Shown here piece after piece: positions 35,846 to 44,942 of a stretch of 50,747 bases of DNA. A program made the position numbers and the translations under genes. The notes below the pieces were generated by a model, which had not been told where the DNA came from, searched no databases, and saw nothing but the letters and a program-made list of their open reading frames with translations. How positions within the stretch are numbered: the first letter of the stretch is position 1; every line of letters begins with the position of its first letter. Source of the DNA: Pseudomonadota bacterium (GTDB lineage Bacteria > Pseudomonadota > Gammaproteobacteria > Steroidobacterales > Steroidobacteraceae); NCBI GenBank assembly GCA_021787615.1, contig JAJYLP010000013.1, positions 1 through 50,747 of the forward strand. The letters run 5' to 3'.

Positions 35846-38800
35846 TCAGTTCGCGTACGGCGCTGAGATCGCCACGGGGAACGGGGCGACCGGGACCGAC
35901 GCCAATAGCTTGCCCGAGGCCGCGTCGATCACCGCGCAGCGCCCGGTCTGGCTGTCGACTGCGTAGGCGCGGTGGCCGTTGCGGCTGAAGACGACCGCGA
36001 ACGGTCCGCCGCCTACCACGATGGGCGTGCCGCTCGAGCCGGAGGCGGTGTGGATCACGCTCAGCGTATCGACGGCCGCATTGGCCACATAGAGCTGTCT
36101 GCCGTCCGGCGAGAGAGCGATCTGGCGGGGTGAGAGACCCGTCGCGATGGGTGTCGCAGCCTTGCCGGAGAGGGCATCGATGGGGAGCACCTCATGCGCC
36201 AGGGTATCGGCCACATAGAGCGTTTTGCCGCCAGGCGTGATCGCGATCCCGATCGGTCCCGCTCCCGCGGGGAATGTGCTTCGCACCCGTCCGGTGCGCG
36301 TGTCGATGGCGCTGAGGCTGTTGCCGCCCTGGCTGGTCACGTACAGCGTGCGGCCGTTCGGCGCGAACGCAATGCCGGCGGGAACTGCGCCGACTGTGAC
36401 GGGCTTGCCCGGCTTGAGGGTCGTGGTGTTGACGGGCTCGACGGTATCGCCGCCGCCATTGGCCACCCAAAGCCTGTGGCCGCCGGGGCTGAGCGCAAGC
36501 GCATCGGGTGCGGCTCCCACCGGCACGGTGGCCACGCTACGCCCCGCGCGGGCATCAACGACCGACACCGTGTTCGAGCCCTGGTTTGCGACGTACACCC
36601 GCGAGCCGTGGGCGCTGGTCACGATCGCCGCGGGATTCTCGCCGACCGGGATGGACGGGCCTGTGGCGCGTGTCGCGGCATCGAACGGGGTAATCGTATT
36701 GTCGGCCGTGCTTGCGACGTACAGCAGCGGCAGCACCTTCGTCGCCGGCGCGGTGCGCACGATCAGTGTCGTCGCCGGCAGGCGCGCACCGTTGGCCGCG
36801 CGGGCGCGCAGGGCGATGTCGTAGTAACCGGCGGCCACCGAGGCGCCCGCGCTGACCGCCAAGCGCACCGTGCGCGATTCGCCAGGGCGGATCTCGAGCC
36901 GTCCGGAGGCCGGCTGCAGCCGCAATCCAGCCGGCGCGACGACATGCCATCGAAGCGCGACGGGAGTGCCGCTCGAGGGGACGTTGACGGTGAAGGACGC
37001 CGCCCCGCGGCCGCCCGGGAGCACGATGCTCTGGCGCCCGGCAGGGGCCATGGTCGCGGCGACGGCGGCGGGGAAGTGCGGCACGCCGGCCGAGAACGAT
37101 GGCGGCGCATCGTGCGCGCCGGCGCCCCAGAGCACGTCCGGCGTGCGGCCCAGCGAGAATGCGAGCCGCACGGTCCCGCGCTCGGGCAGCTCGATCCACG
37201 TGTGCTGCGTGGCACGCCCGTCGATGCGCAGACCGTGAACGTAGGGCCGGTTGCTCGCGGCGCGGGGCGCCTCGATCTGCAGCGTCAGGCCGCCCGGGGA
37301 GCTCAGGGTGATTCGCGGAAAGAGCGGACTGCCGACCGCGAGCCCGCGCACCGCCGGGATCTGCGGATACAGGCCGATCGCCGACCAGAGGTACCAGGCG
37401 CTCATCGTGCCGAGATCGTCGTTGCCTGGAATGCCGGCCGGCGTATCGTTGTAGAGCGTGTTGATCGCGGTGCGCACCACCTCTTCGGCGCGCCAGGGCG
37501 CCCCGGCGCTCAAGTAGACCCAGGGCGTGCCGAGGCTCGGCTCGTTGCCGAGCCAGGCGTACGGGGCGCTCTGTCCGGCGTTCAACTGGCTGAAGAAGGT
37601 GTCGAGGCGGCGCCGCACGGCCGCCCGGCCGCCCATCGCCGCGATCAGATCGCGCAGGTCCTGCGGCACCATCCAGGTGTACTGCGCGGCATTGCCTTCC
37701 TGAAAGCCACGCTGTCCGTTCGAGTTGATCGGCGTCGCGACGAACGCCCCGATGGCGTCACGCGCGGAGATCATGCCGGTTGCGGTATCGAACACGTTCT
37801 GCCAGTTCATTGAGCGGCGCAGGAAGCGCCGCGCGAGCTGCATCGCGCCCGCCTCCTCGGCGAGCCGCGCGATGGAAAAATCGTCCTCGGCATACTCGAG
37901 CGTCTCGGAGGATCCGTTCGGCACGGGGGCCGAGGAGCTCGTGAGGTCATCGTCGAGGTAGCCCTTGGTCAGGTACTGCGAGAGACCGGGACGTTCCACG
38001 TACCAACCCTGCCCGGGCGGGCCGCTCGTATCGGTCGCGCCCTTGACCATCTCCTGCAGCGCCTCGTGGACATCGAACGCACGCGCGCCGAAGGCCCAGC
38101 CGCCCGCCAGGATGATGTCGGCGGCATCGCCGCCCATGACGCCGGTGTAGCCGTTCTCGAGCGGCCACTTCGCCAGCCAGCCGCCCTGGCGGCCCTCATC
38201 GAGCAGGGACTGCATCATGTCGCTCACGCGATGCGGCGCAAGCAGCGCAATCAGCGGCACTTCGGTGCGATAGATGTCCCAGCCCGAGTAGTTGGCGTAC
38301 TCGTCGTGACCCTGGGCGAGCTGGTGCACCTTGCCGTCGAAGCCGCGGTACTCGCCGTTGACGTCGCTGTAGAGCGTGGGCGAGAGCAGCGCGTGGTAGA
38401 GAGCCGTATAGAACGTCGCCTGCTCCGCGCGCGTTCCGCCGCTCACCGTGATGCGGCGCAGCATGCTGTTCCAGATCGCCGTGGCTCGCCGGCGCGTGGC
38501 GCGGATGTGCCAGCGGTCGGGCGCCGCGCGCAGGTTCTCCAGCGCATCGGCGCGGCTGACGTAGGAGATCGCCACTTCCATCTCGACGCTGCGCGGTCTC
38601 GTGGTGGCGAAACTCACCCAGCCGCCGCTGCCGACGCCGCGCACGCTGCTCGCCCCGGGCATCAGGTGCTGCTCGCTCCACGCCCCGTGCGCGCTCATCG
38701 GCCGGTTGAATCGCGCGACGAAGTAAATCGTGTAGCGGTCCGGAGCGCCGCAGAACGCCCCGCCGGTGGCCGAGCCGCTCACCTCGGTCGGGCTGTCGAT

Positions 38801-39403
38801 GCGAAAGTGCGCCGCCGTGACGCCCGCTTGATTGGAGGAGACGTCGATGAGCAGATTGCCGTTGTGGCCGGCCGGGAACGTGAATCGGCCGAGACCGCTG
38901 CGGCGCGTCACGGTGAGCTCGGTGTCAATGCCGGCATGCGGGAAGCGCACCGCGTACCAGCCCGGGGAGGCATGCTCATCGCGGTGCGACAACGGCTGCG
39001 TCGCGCTCGCCGGCGAGCGGACCGCTCCGCTCGTCGGCAGGATGCGAATGTCTCCTGCCACCGAGCAGCCGGGGCCGCTCAGGTGCGTCAGGCTGAAGCC
39101 GGTGATGCTGCGGTCGGTGTAGTTGTAACCGCCGCCCGCGGGGGCGCTCGGGGTGTCCGGGCTCCACTGGAGCATGCCGAACGGCAAGCTCGCGCCGGGG
39201 AAGGTGTCGATCGGGCCGCCGACCGCCGTGCCCGAAGTGCCGACGAAGACGTTCACCCGCGCCGCCGGGTTCGTCACAGGGTGCACCGCTGCGCCAGGCG
39301 GCTGCGGCGTGCGCGCGCTGGCGGCGCCCGGCGCGAGCGCGAGGAGGGCGCTGACCAGTGCAGGAGGAAGCAGGCATCGTGCGGTCGGGCGTGCGGGTCT
39401 CAT
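35846..39403 (-). CDS. Secreted GH92 alpha-mannosidase-type glycosidase fused to a YVTN beta-propeller
   Basis: 1185 residues. Signal peptide about 1-30 (LVSALLALAPGAASA). The GH92 N-terminal beta-sandwich and (alpha/alpha)6 domain (about 45-760) show GGPIDTFPGASLPFGMLQWSPDT, HLSGPGC, YANYSGWDIYRTE, WPLENGYTGVMGGDAADI, QEGNAAQYTWMVPQD (likely acid Glu) and PGNDDLGTMSAWYLW (Ca/base Asp pair). An NEW3/NPCBM-like sandwich (about 775-870) follows. Residues 893-1185 are seven consecutive repeats of exactly 42, 42, 42, 42, 42, 42 and 41 residues, each beginning with LYVA/VYVAN-like strands: a seven-blade YVTN propeller. GH92 enzymes are Ca-dependent exo-alpha-mannosidases; the propeller presumably binds a surface or glycan. 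The combination is unusual to my knowledge. Confidence 0.9.
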   Translation of the reverse strand: MRPARPTARCLLPPALVSALLALAPGAASARTPQPPGAAVHPVTNPAARVNVFVGTSGTAVGGPIDTFPGASLPFGMLQWSPDTPSAPAGGGYNYTDRSITGFSLTHLSGPGCSVAGDIRILPTSGAVRSPASATQPLSHRDEHASPGWYAVRFPHAGIDTELTVTRRSGLGRFTFPAGHNGNLLIDVSSNQAGVTAAHFRIDSPTEVSGSATGGAFCGAPDRYTIYFVARFNRPMSAHGAWSEQHLMPGASSVRGVGSGGWVSFATTRPRSVEMEVAISYVSRADALENLRAAPDRWHIRATRRRATAIWNSMLRRITVSGGTRAEQATFYTALYHALLSPTLYSDVNGEYRGFDGKVHQLAQGHDEYANYSGWDIYRTEVPLIALLAPHRVSDMMQSLLDEGRQGGWLAKWPLENGYTGVMGGDAADIILAGGWAFGARAFDVHEALQEMVKGATDTSGPPGQGWYVERPGLSQYLTKGYLDDDLTSSSAPVPNGSSETLEYAEDDFSIARLAEEAGAMQLARRFLRRSMNWQNVFDTATGMISARDAIGAFVATPINSNGQRGFQEGNAAQYTWMVPQDLRDLIAAMGGRAAVRRRLDTFFSQLNAGQSAPYAWLGNEPSLGTPWVYLSAGAPWRAEEVVRTAINTLYNDTPAGIPGNDDLGTMSAWYLWSAIGLYPQIPAVRGLAVGSPLFPRITLSSPGGLTLQIEAPRAASNRPYVHGLRIDGRATQHTWIELPERGTVRLAFSLGRTPDVLWGAGAHDAPPSFSAGVPHFPAAVAATMAPAGRQSIVLPGGRGAASFTVNVPSSGTPVALRWHVVAPAGLRLQPASGRLEIRPGESRTVRLAVSAGASVAAGYYDIALRARAANGARLPATTLIVRTAPATKVLPLLYVASTADNTITPFDAATRATGPSIPVGENPAAIVTSAHGSRVYVANQGSNTVSVVDARAGRSVATVPVGAAPDALALSPGGHRLWVANGGGDTVEPVNTTTLKPGKPVTVGAVPAGIAFAPNGRTLYVTSQGGNSLSAIDTRTGRVRSTFPAGAGPIGIAITPGGKTLYVADTLAHEVLPIDALSGKAATPIATGLSPRQIALSPDGRQLYVANAAVDTLSVIHTASGSSGTPIVVGGGPFAVVFSRNGHRAYAVDSQTGRCAVIDAASGKLLASVPVAPFPVAISAPYAN

Positions 39404-39706
39404 CAGGGGCTCCTCGAGTGCACTGGAGGCGCTAGGGTACCGCTATCGCTCGCGGACGCAAGGCTCGCGCGGCATGCCATCACCGGCACGCATGCAGCAA
39501 GACACCTGAGCCCGCCGGCCCGTGGCGGGCTTGCGGGTGCGGCGCAGCCGGCTACCCGGCGCTGCCGATGATGTTGCAGGGGCGCGCGCTGCGGCGTCCT
39601 GCGGGCGGCGCGCCGCCATTACATTAGAAAAATCTGATATATTGACGCTTGGCTGCCGCGTACCGCGGCGGCGCTTCCCGAGTCACACGCAGTCTGGATC
39701 CTTCAT
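39404..39706. promoter_or_regulatory. Divergent promoter region with an AT-rich island
   Basis: 303 bp between the GH92 gene and the rhodanese gene, transcribed away from each other. Most is GC-rich, but 39618-39645 (ATTACATTAGAAAAATCTGATATATTG) is an isolated AT-rich stretch about 60-90 bp before the rhodanese start, the most likely promoter or regulator site. No consensus could be assigned with confidence. Confidence 0.4.
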
Positions 39707-40096
39707 ATGTTGCAACATTCGCAGACCCATTCGCATGCGCACGGCACGCTGCACGAACTCGACGCCACCGAGGTGCACGAGCTGCTGCGCTCGCGGCGCG
39801 CCGTGCTTATCGATGTGCGCGAGCCCGGGGAGTTCGAGGCCGAGCGCATTCCCGGAGCGTTGCTCTTTCCTCTGTCGGGGTTCGATCCGCAGTGCCTGCC
39901 GTTGACAGGCGGCAAGCGCCTTGTCTTTCAGTGCGGCACGGGGCGCCGCTCGGCGCAGGCGGCACGGCTCGTGCTCGCAAGCGGCCTGGCGGAGGTGACG
40001 CATCTGGCCGGCGGCATCGGCGCGTGGAAGCGTGCGGGATTCGCCGTGACCCGCGTCGACCCTGCAACCGGACAGCTGCGCATCGGTCACCTCTGA
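39707..40096 (+). CDS. Single-domain rhodanese
   Basis: 129 residues. After a His-rich start (MLQHSQTHSHAHG) comes a single rhodanese domain: LIDVREPGEFEAERIPGAL, the active-site loop VFQCGTGRRS (persulfide Cys) and HLAGGIGAWKRAGF. Such proteins move sulfane sulfur from thiosulfate or glutathione persulfide to acceptors such as TusA/DsrE. The His-rich N-terminus could bind metal. It is not next to the TusA/DsrE cluster and stands alone, followed by an IS110 relic. Confidence 0.93.
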   Translation: MLQHSQTHSHAHGTLHELDATEVHELLRSRRAVLIDVREPGEFEAERIPGALLFPLSGFDPQCLPLTGGKRLVFQCGTGRRSAQAARLVLASGLAEVTHLAGGIGAWKRAGFAVTRVDPATGQLRIGHL

Positions 40097-40269
40097 GACG
40101 GCCCGGCGCATGAAGCACGGCGCGCCGACCCGGCGGCGCGCGCTCACCCGCGGTGCGGGCGCCCGTCGTCATTGAGGGACGGGCCGCCATCGCCGGGACC
40201 GAGCCCGGCGGATGACGCGCCGCATCGAGGCGACGCGCTCCTCGGCGCAAAGCGGCGCCTGCGCGCATC

Positions 40270-40800
40270 GTGCGGGTCGAGCAGGCCATCGATGTGGCGG
40301 TGCAGCCGATGCCCGAGAAGCTGCGGGAGGTCATTGCCGGACTGCAGAGCTTGCGCGGGGTGGCGAAGATCTCGGCGGTGACCCTGGTGGCCGAGCTCGG
40401 GCAGATCTCGCGCTTTGGTCACCCCCGCCAGTTGATGGGCTATGCCGGGATCGTCTCGCGCGAGCACTCCAGCGGCCAGAGCGTGCGTCGCGGGGCGATC
40501 AGCAAGGCGGGCAACGCACACCTGCGGCGCATCGTGACCGAGGCGGCCTGGAGCTACCGGCATCGTCCAAACAGCGGCGCGTCATTGGCAGCCCGCCAGA
40601 GCGGCTCGGGTGAGGCGGTCAAGGCCATCGCTTGGCGTGCGCAGCATCGCTTGCATGCGCGTTATCGAGCGCTGCTGGCCAAGGGCAAGAACAAACAGAA
40701 GGTCATCACCGCGCTGGGCCGAGAGCTGCTGGGCTTCATCTGGGCGATCGGCTGTGAGATCGAGCGCGGGCACACGCAGGAGGTACGGCGAGCCGCCTGA
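40270..40800 (+). pseudogene. IS110-family transposase, C-terminal fragment
   Basis: About 176 codons matching the transposase_20 (IS116/IS110/IS902) half: LREVIAGLQSLRGVAKISAVTLVAELGQISRFGHPRQLMGYAGIV, RRGAISKAGNAHLRRIVTEAAWSYRH and LLGFIWAIG. The N-terminal DEDD catalytic half is absent: the frame is closed by a TGA at 40213, and what lies before it is the rhodanese 3' flank. IS110 elements lack inverted repeats, so no ends can be marked. A truncated, non-autonomous relic. Confidence 0.88.
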
Positions 40801-41107
40801 AGGGGCGGCCGGCAAGACGTCCATGAACTCGGTACAGGCACAAGCGGTCAGCGGCTGGTGTGCGCACACGGCAAAGGAGAATCCTCGTTTCGCCTATGCG
40901 ACAGGCCTTCGTGGCCGGAGCCGCGATGCTAGTCATGAGGCAGCTCCCGACGACTCACGACCATGATGGCGGGCCTTGCGCCCGATCCACGAATATCAGA
41001 GTGATCAACCGTCGACACGAGCCGCCCCGGCGGCTGTTCACTTGTGCTTGGCCCGAGACAAAGGGCGGTTCACTTGACCGCTCAGGTACTTGACGGGTCG
41101 TTTCATC
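40801..41107. other. Gene-less scar between the IS110 relic and the broken dehydrogenase
   Basis: No coding sequence I can support. The stretch 41037-41107 joins directly onto the dehydrogenase fragment in mid-codon context and carries no similarity to a dehydrogenase; it probably derives from another insertion element. Confidence 0.4.
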
Positions 41108-41569
41108 TCAGGCGAGCCAGCCTCCCGAGGTGTTCTCGGCGATCGAGCCCAGGAGGCTCGTGCGGGCCACTGCGAGGCGGCCCGCGCCGCGCTCAAGATG
41201 CGGGGTGAAAGCGCCTCGATCACGCGCACGGCGCCGAGCGTGTTGATTTCGAGCCGGCGGGCCCAGTCGGCGTAGTCAAGGTGACCGAGGCGCTGTCCCG
41301 CCCCGCCCATGACCTCAGCGCAGTGGCGCAGCCCATCGACCGGCTGATCCTGCAGCGCTCGTGGCGCTCGCCGTGTCGGCCTCATCGAGCGCAACGATCT
41401 GCAGGCGCGCCCCCGCAGCCTCGGCCAGCCGATTGAGCGCCTGCGCGCGCTTGGGTGCGCGGCAGGATGCGATGACCCGCCGGCCCTCGAGCAGGTACGC
41501 GCGGACGAACTCCAAGCCGATGCCGCGACTGGCGCCGGTGACGAGCACTGTGGGGGCGATGGTCGGCAT
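41108..41569 (-). pseudogene. Short-chain dehydrogenase, frameshifted and 3'-truncated
   Basis: The start MPTIAPTVLVTGASRGIGLEF is a normal SDR NAD(P)-binding loop. The frame then shifts near 41350 to LQDQPVDGLRHCAEVMGGAGQRLGHLDYADWARRLEINTLGAVRVIEAL, and shifts again near the G4 run about 41202-41205 to PHLERGAGRLAVARTSLLGSIAENTSGGWLA. There a TGA follows and similarity ends. The NNAG motif is degraded and the YxxxK catalytic segment is missing entirely. So at least two indels plus loss of the 3' half, next to an IS110 relic: a decayed gene, not a sequencing artefact. Confidence 0.85.
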
Positions 41570-41588
41570 GCGGACCCCGGCGCGCCGC

Positions 41589-42224
41589 TCAGCGGCCGGA
41601 GAGCTGTGCCGGCACCTGGAATCGCGGCACGTTGCCGACCGCGGTGATCTCGTAGACCTCGCTCGCGTAGCGCTCGGCGCGTCCCACGCCGCGAGCGGTG
41701 ACGAGGAGCTTCAGCAGCGCTCCGCTGCCATTGGCCACACACGCGGTGAAGGTCTCACCGAACGTCGCGCCGCTCGGGGCGCTGATGGTCCACGTGCGAC
41801 CGGCAAGACCGGCTTGGCGGCAGGGGCCACCGCGGCGCACGATCGCACCGCTCATGCGGGTCATCGCGTAGAACTGCCGTGCGAAGGAGGGCAGATTGCT
41901 CTGCGCGTAGGCGTTCGGCTGCTCGGGGTGGCGGAACCAACGGTTGCCGAAGTGCACGTAGCTCTCGGCCCCGATGTGCAGCACCGTGAAGCCGCTCTCG
42001 GCGGCCCAGTCTTGCGGGCTGTGCACCTGCGTGCGGATGGTCATGTGGCGTTTGCCCATGCCGCTGGTCAGCCGGGTGCGATAATTCGTGAGTGACGACA
42101 GGGCGCGACGCGACAGCGTGGTGACAGCGGGCGGATCGGCGTGGCCCCAGGCGCCACAGCCGGCGAGCGCGAGCGCGCAGGCGGTTGCGACCGGGACGGC
42201 GAATAAGGCAACGCGGCGGCTCAT
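41589..42224 (-). CDS. Putative lipoprotein of unknown function
   Basis: 211 residues with a lipoprotein signal peptide, MSRRVALFAVPVATACALALAGCG (lipobox LAGC, lipidated Cys about residue 23). The mature part is hydrophilic with a pattern (HMTIRTQVHSPQDWAAESGFTVLHIGAESYVHFGNRWFRHP) that recalls beta-rich LolA/LppX-like periplasmic proteins, but I cannot assign a family. ATG 42224 follows AAGGAG at ideal distance. It ends 19 bp before the broken dehydrogenase and may once have formed an operon with it. Confidence 0.82.
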   Translation of the reverse strand: MSRRVALFAVPVATACALALAGCGAWGHADPPAVTTLSRRALSSLTNYRTRLTSGMGKRHMTIRTQVHSPQDWAAESGFTVLHIGAESYVHFGNRWFRHPEQPNAYAQSNLPSFARQFYAMTRMSGAIVRRGGPCRQAGLAGRTWTISAPSGATFGETFTACVANGSGALLKLLVTARGVGRAERYASEVYEITAVGNVPRFQVPAQLSGR

Positions 42225-42380
42225 GAATCTCCTTGCGACACGCACCGGCGCCTGCGGGCGCGGATGCCGCGAGCGCTTCTACCATCGCGCGCCGCGCGGC
42301 TCAAGCCCGGGCCGGTCGCACGGCAGTGTGGAGGTAGAATGATCCCGGCTCGAGATGGGGCCAACGGACGGAGTCGCAGA

Positions 42381-43127
42381 ATGAACCCGCAGCGCATTGA
42401 TCTGGGCGCACGCGTGGCGCTGGTGACGGGCGCCTCGCGTGGCATCGGACGGGCGATCGCACTTGCTCTCGGGCGGGCCGGGGCGGATGTCGCGGTCAAT
42501 TGTCACGCGCATGCCGACCGGGCCGAGGAGGTGGCCACGGCGCTGCGCGCCATGGGCCGCCGTGCCATGGTCGTGGCCGCCGACGTCTCGGTGCGCGAGG
42601 CGGTCGAGGAGATGGTGGTGCGCATCGGGCGCGAGCTTGGCCCCATCGAGATCCTGGTCAACAACGCCGGCATCGCCAACATGCGCGGGCTCGACGATCT
42701 CGATGAGGCCGAATTCGACCGCACCATCGCAGTCAATCTCAAGTCGGCTTTTCTCTGCACGCAGGCGGTCCTGCCGGGGATGCGCGCATTGCGCCGCGGA
42801 CGCATCGTGAACCTCTCCTCGGCGGCGGCACGCGGCCCCGGGGTCGTCGGGGTGCACTACAACGCCTCGAAGGCCGGGCTGGAAGGGCTGACTCGAGGTT
42901 ACGCGGCGCGCGTGGCGGCTGAGGGCATTACGGTCAATGCCATCGCCCCAGGGCCGATCGAGACGGACATGGCCGGCTCCCTGAGGCGGACCGATGTGTT
43001 CCGGCGCGTGCCGGTCGGGCGCCTCGGTACCCCGGAGGAGGTGGCCCAGTCGGTGCTGATGGTGATCGACAACCCCTTCATCACCGGCCAGACCATTGGC
43101 GTCAACGGCGGGGTGGTGCTCGGCTGA
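42381..43127 (+). CDS. SDR-family oxidoreductase (FabG-like)
   Basis: 248 residues. Classical short-chain dehydrogenase: TGASRGIGRAIALALG cofactor loop, LVNNAGIANM, catalytic Ser in VNLSSAAARG, and Tyr-x3-Lys in HYNASKAGLEGLTRG. It ends ITGQTIGVNGGVVLG. The FabG-like form suggests 3-oxoacyl-ACP or acetoacetyl-CoA reduction, but the substrate is open. ATG 42381 chosen because the conserved strand starts 12 residues later. Intact, unlike the paralogous SDR relic 0.8 kb upstream on the other strand. Confidence 0.9.
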   Translation: MNPQRIDLGARVALVTGASRGIGRAIALALGRAGADVAVNCHAHADRAEEVATALRAMGRRAMVVAADVSVREAVEEMVVRIGRELGPIEILVNNAGIANMRGLDDLDEAEFDRTIAVNLKSAFLCTQAVLPGMRALRRGRIVNLSSAAARGPGVVGVHYNASKAGLEGLTRGYAARVAAEGITVNAIAPGPIETDMAGSLRRTDVFRRVPVGRLGTPEEVAQSVLMVIDNPFITGQTIGVNGGVVLG

Positions 43128-43155
43128 GCCACTGCGGCGCCTGGACGGCGGCAAG

Positions 43156-43170
43156 TGATACATTGTATCA
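43156..43170. promoter_or_regulatory. Near-perfect palindrome, candidate Zur/Fur box
   Basis: TGATACATTGTATCA has 7-bp arms around one base, 8 bp before the ATG of the metal-binding protein gene. The placement and 7-1-7 symmetry fit a Fur-superfamily operator, and a Fur/Zur-type regulator is encoded at the end of the same operon. Confidence 0.65.
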
Positions 43171-43177
43171 TTTGTCG

Positions 43178-44119
43178 ATGAAGCGCCTGCTCTGCTCGCT
43201 GCGACGCGGTCTGCGCGTTGTCCTGCTCGGGGGGCTGGCCGTGCTCGCCGCCAGCTGTGGCGCTGCGGCGCCCGGCGGGCCGCCGCTTGCGATCGGCGTT
43301 GAGAGCCAGTATGCGGACGTGCTCAGCCAGATCGGCGGCCCGTACGTCACGGTGCGAGCCATCCTCACCAACCCCAACACCAATCCGCACTCGTTCGAGG
43401 CAAGCCCGGCGGTCGCCCGGGAAGTCTCGCAGTCCTCGCTCGTGGTGATGAACGGGCTCGGCTATGACGCCTGGGTTGAGCGGATCCTCGCGGCCGCCCC
43501 CAACCCGCGCCGCCGGGTGATCGACGTGCGCCGGCTGCTGCGGCTGCCCTCCGATACGCTCAACCCGCACCTGTGGTACGACCCGCGCACCATGCCGGCG
43601 GTGGCCGAAGCGGCCGCTCAGGCGCTCACCGCCCTGGATCCGGCCCACGCGCAGTACTTTCAGGCCAATGCGCGTCGCTTCACGGCCTCGCTCGCGCCGT
43701 GGGCGGCGGCGATCGCCGCGTTCCGCAAGGACTACGGGTCAACTCCGGTGGCGGTCACCGAGCCGGTGGCGAACGCGTTGCTCGAGGCGGCCGGCTGCCG
43801 CATTCTGACGCCCCTCGCCCTGCAGGTTGCCCTCATGAACGGCACCGATCCGGCGCCGCAGGACGTGGCGGCCGAGCGCTCGCTGCTTCGCGGCCGCAAG
43901 GTCAAGGTGCTGCTTTACAACCAGCAGGTGACCGGTCCGCTGACGATCTCGTTTCTTCAGTTGGCGCGCGAGCAGCGCATCCCGGTCGTTGGCGTCTACG
44001 AGACCATGCCGAGCGGCTATCACTATCAGTCGTGGATGCTCGCCGAAATCAACGCGCTGCGCGCCGCCGTGGCGCACGGCGCTTCGTCCCGTACGCTCGG
44101 GGTGGAGCCGGCCCGATGA
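43178..44119 (+). CDS. Zn/Mn ABC transporter, substrate-binding lipoprotein (ZnuA/TroA-like)
   Basis: 313 residues. Lipoprotein signal with lipobox LAASC. Cluster A-I metal-binding protein fold with likely ligands His in NTNPHSFEASP, His in LNPHLWYDP, and an acidic residue in VVGVYETMPSGYHYQSWM. The long His-rich loop of many ZnuA proteins is absent, so Zn versus Mn cannot be settled from this gene alone. ATG 43178 is preferred over an upstream TTG that overlaps the palindrome. Overlaps the ATPase gene by 4 bp. Confidence 0.9.
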   Translation: MKRLLCSLRRGLRVVLLGGLAVLAASCGAAAPGGPPLAIGVESQYADVLSQIGGPYVTVRAILTNPNTNPHSFEASPAVAREVSQSSLVVMNGLGYDAWVERILAAAPNPRRRVIDVRRLLRLPSDTLNPHLWYDPRTMPAVAEAAAQALTALDPAHAQYFQANARRFTASLAPWAAAIAAFRKDYGSTPVAVTEPVANALLEAAGCRILTPLALQVALMNGTDPAPQDVAAERSLLRGRKVKVLLYNQQVTGPLTISFLQLAREQRIPVVGVYETMPSGYHYQSWMLAEINALRAAVAHGASSRTLGVEPAR

Positions 44120-44940
44120 CTGACCCCTCGATGGCGCTCGCGGTCGAGCAGGTGTGCATCGCCCTCGGCGGCCGGCGGGTGCTGCGCGATGTGAGCTTCC
44201 GCCTTGAGGCCGGGGAGTTCTGCGGACTGATCGGCTCGAACGGTTCGGGCAAGACGACGCTGCTGCGGGCCATCCTCGGCTTCGTGCGCCTCGAGGCGGG
44301 CCGGATCCGCCTCGCGGGGCACTCGGCCGGTACCGGGCTCATTGGCTACGTGCCGCAGAAGATCGCGCTCGATCCGGGGCTGCCGCTGCGCGCCCGAGAT
44401 GTCGTGGCGCTGGGACTCGATGGGGCGCGTCTGGGGCCGGCGCTGCCCTCGCGAGCGCGCAGGGCTCGGGTTGATGAGATGCTCCAGGCGGTTGGGGCGC
44501 TTGAGTTCGCCGAGCAGCGCGTGGGGCTGCTCTCCGGGGGACAGCAGCAGCGGGTGCTGGTGGCGCACGCGCTGGTGCGCCGCCCGCGGCTGCTGCTGCT
44601 CGATGAGCCACTCGCCAACCTCGATGTGCGCAGCACCGCAGAGATCGTCGCGCTGCTGCGGCGCCTCTCGCGCGATTATGGTGCGGCCGTGCTGCTCTCG
44701 GCGCATGACGTGAACCCGCTTCTGTCGGCGATGGACCGGGTCATCTACCTCGCGAACGGCTCGGCCGTGGCGGGCAGGGCCGACGATGTGGTGCGTACGG
44801 AGGTCTTGAGTAGCCTCTATGGGTACCACGTCGATGTGGTGCGGGTGCACGGGCGCGTAGTGGTGGTCGCCGCCGAGGCGAGCGAGCAGATCCATGCGGC
44901 CGTGGCGCGCAATCCCGAACACACCGCCCCCGTTCCCTAG
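44116..44940 (+). CDS. Zn/Mn ABC transporter ATPase (ZnuC-like)
   Basis: 274 residues: Walker A GSNGSGKTT, Q-loop GYVPQK, signature LLSGGQQQRVLVAHAL, Walker B LLLLDEPLANLD, switch His in LLSAHDVNPLL. A C-terminal extension (TEVLSSLYGYHVDVVRVHGRVVVVA) is typical of metal-uptake ATPases. The ATG overlaps the preceding stop (ATGA). Confidence 0.94.
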   Translation: MTDPSMALAVEQVCIALGGRRVLRDVSFRLEAGEFCGLIGSNGSGKTTLLRAILGFVRLEAGRIRLAGHSAGTGLIGYVPQKIALDPGLPLRARDVVALGLDGARLGPALPSRARRARVDEMLQAVGALEFAEQRVGLLSGGQQQRVLVAHALVRRPRLLLLDEPLANLDVRSTAEIVALLRRLSRDYGAAVLLSAHDVNPLLSAMDRVIYLANGSAVAGRADDVVRTEVLSSLYGYHVDVVRVHGRVVVVAAEASEQIHAAVARNPEHTAPVP

Positions 44941-44942
44941 CA

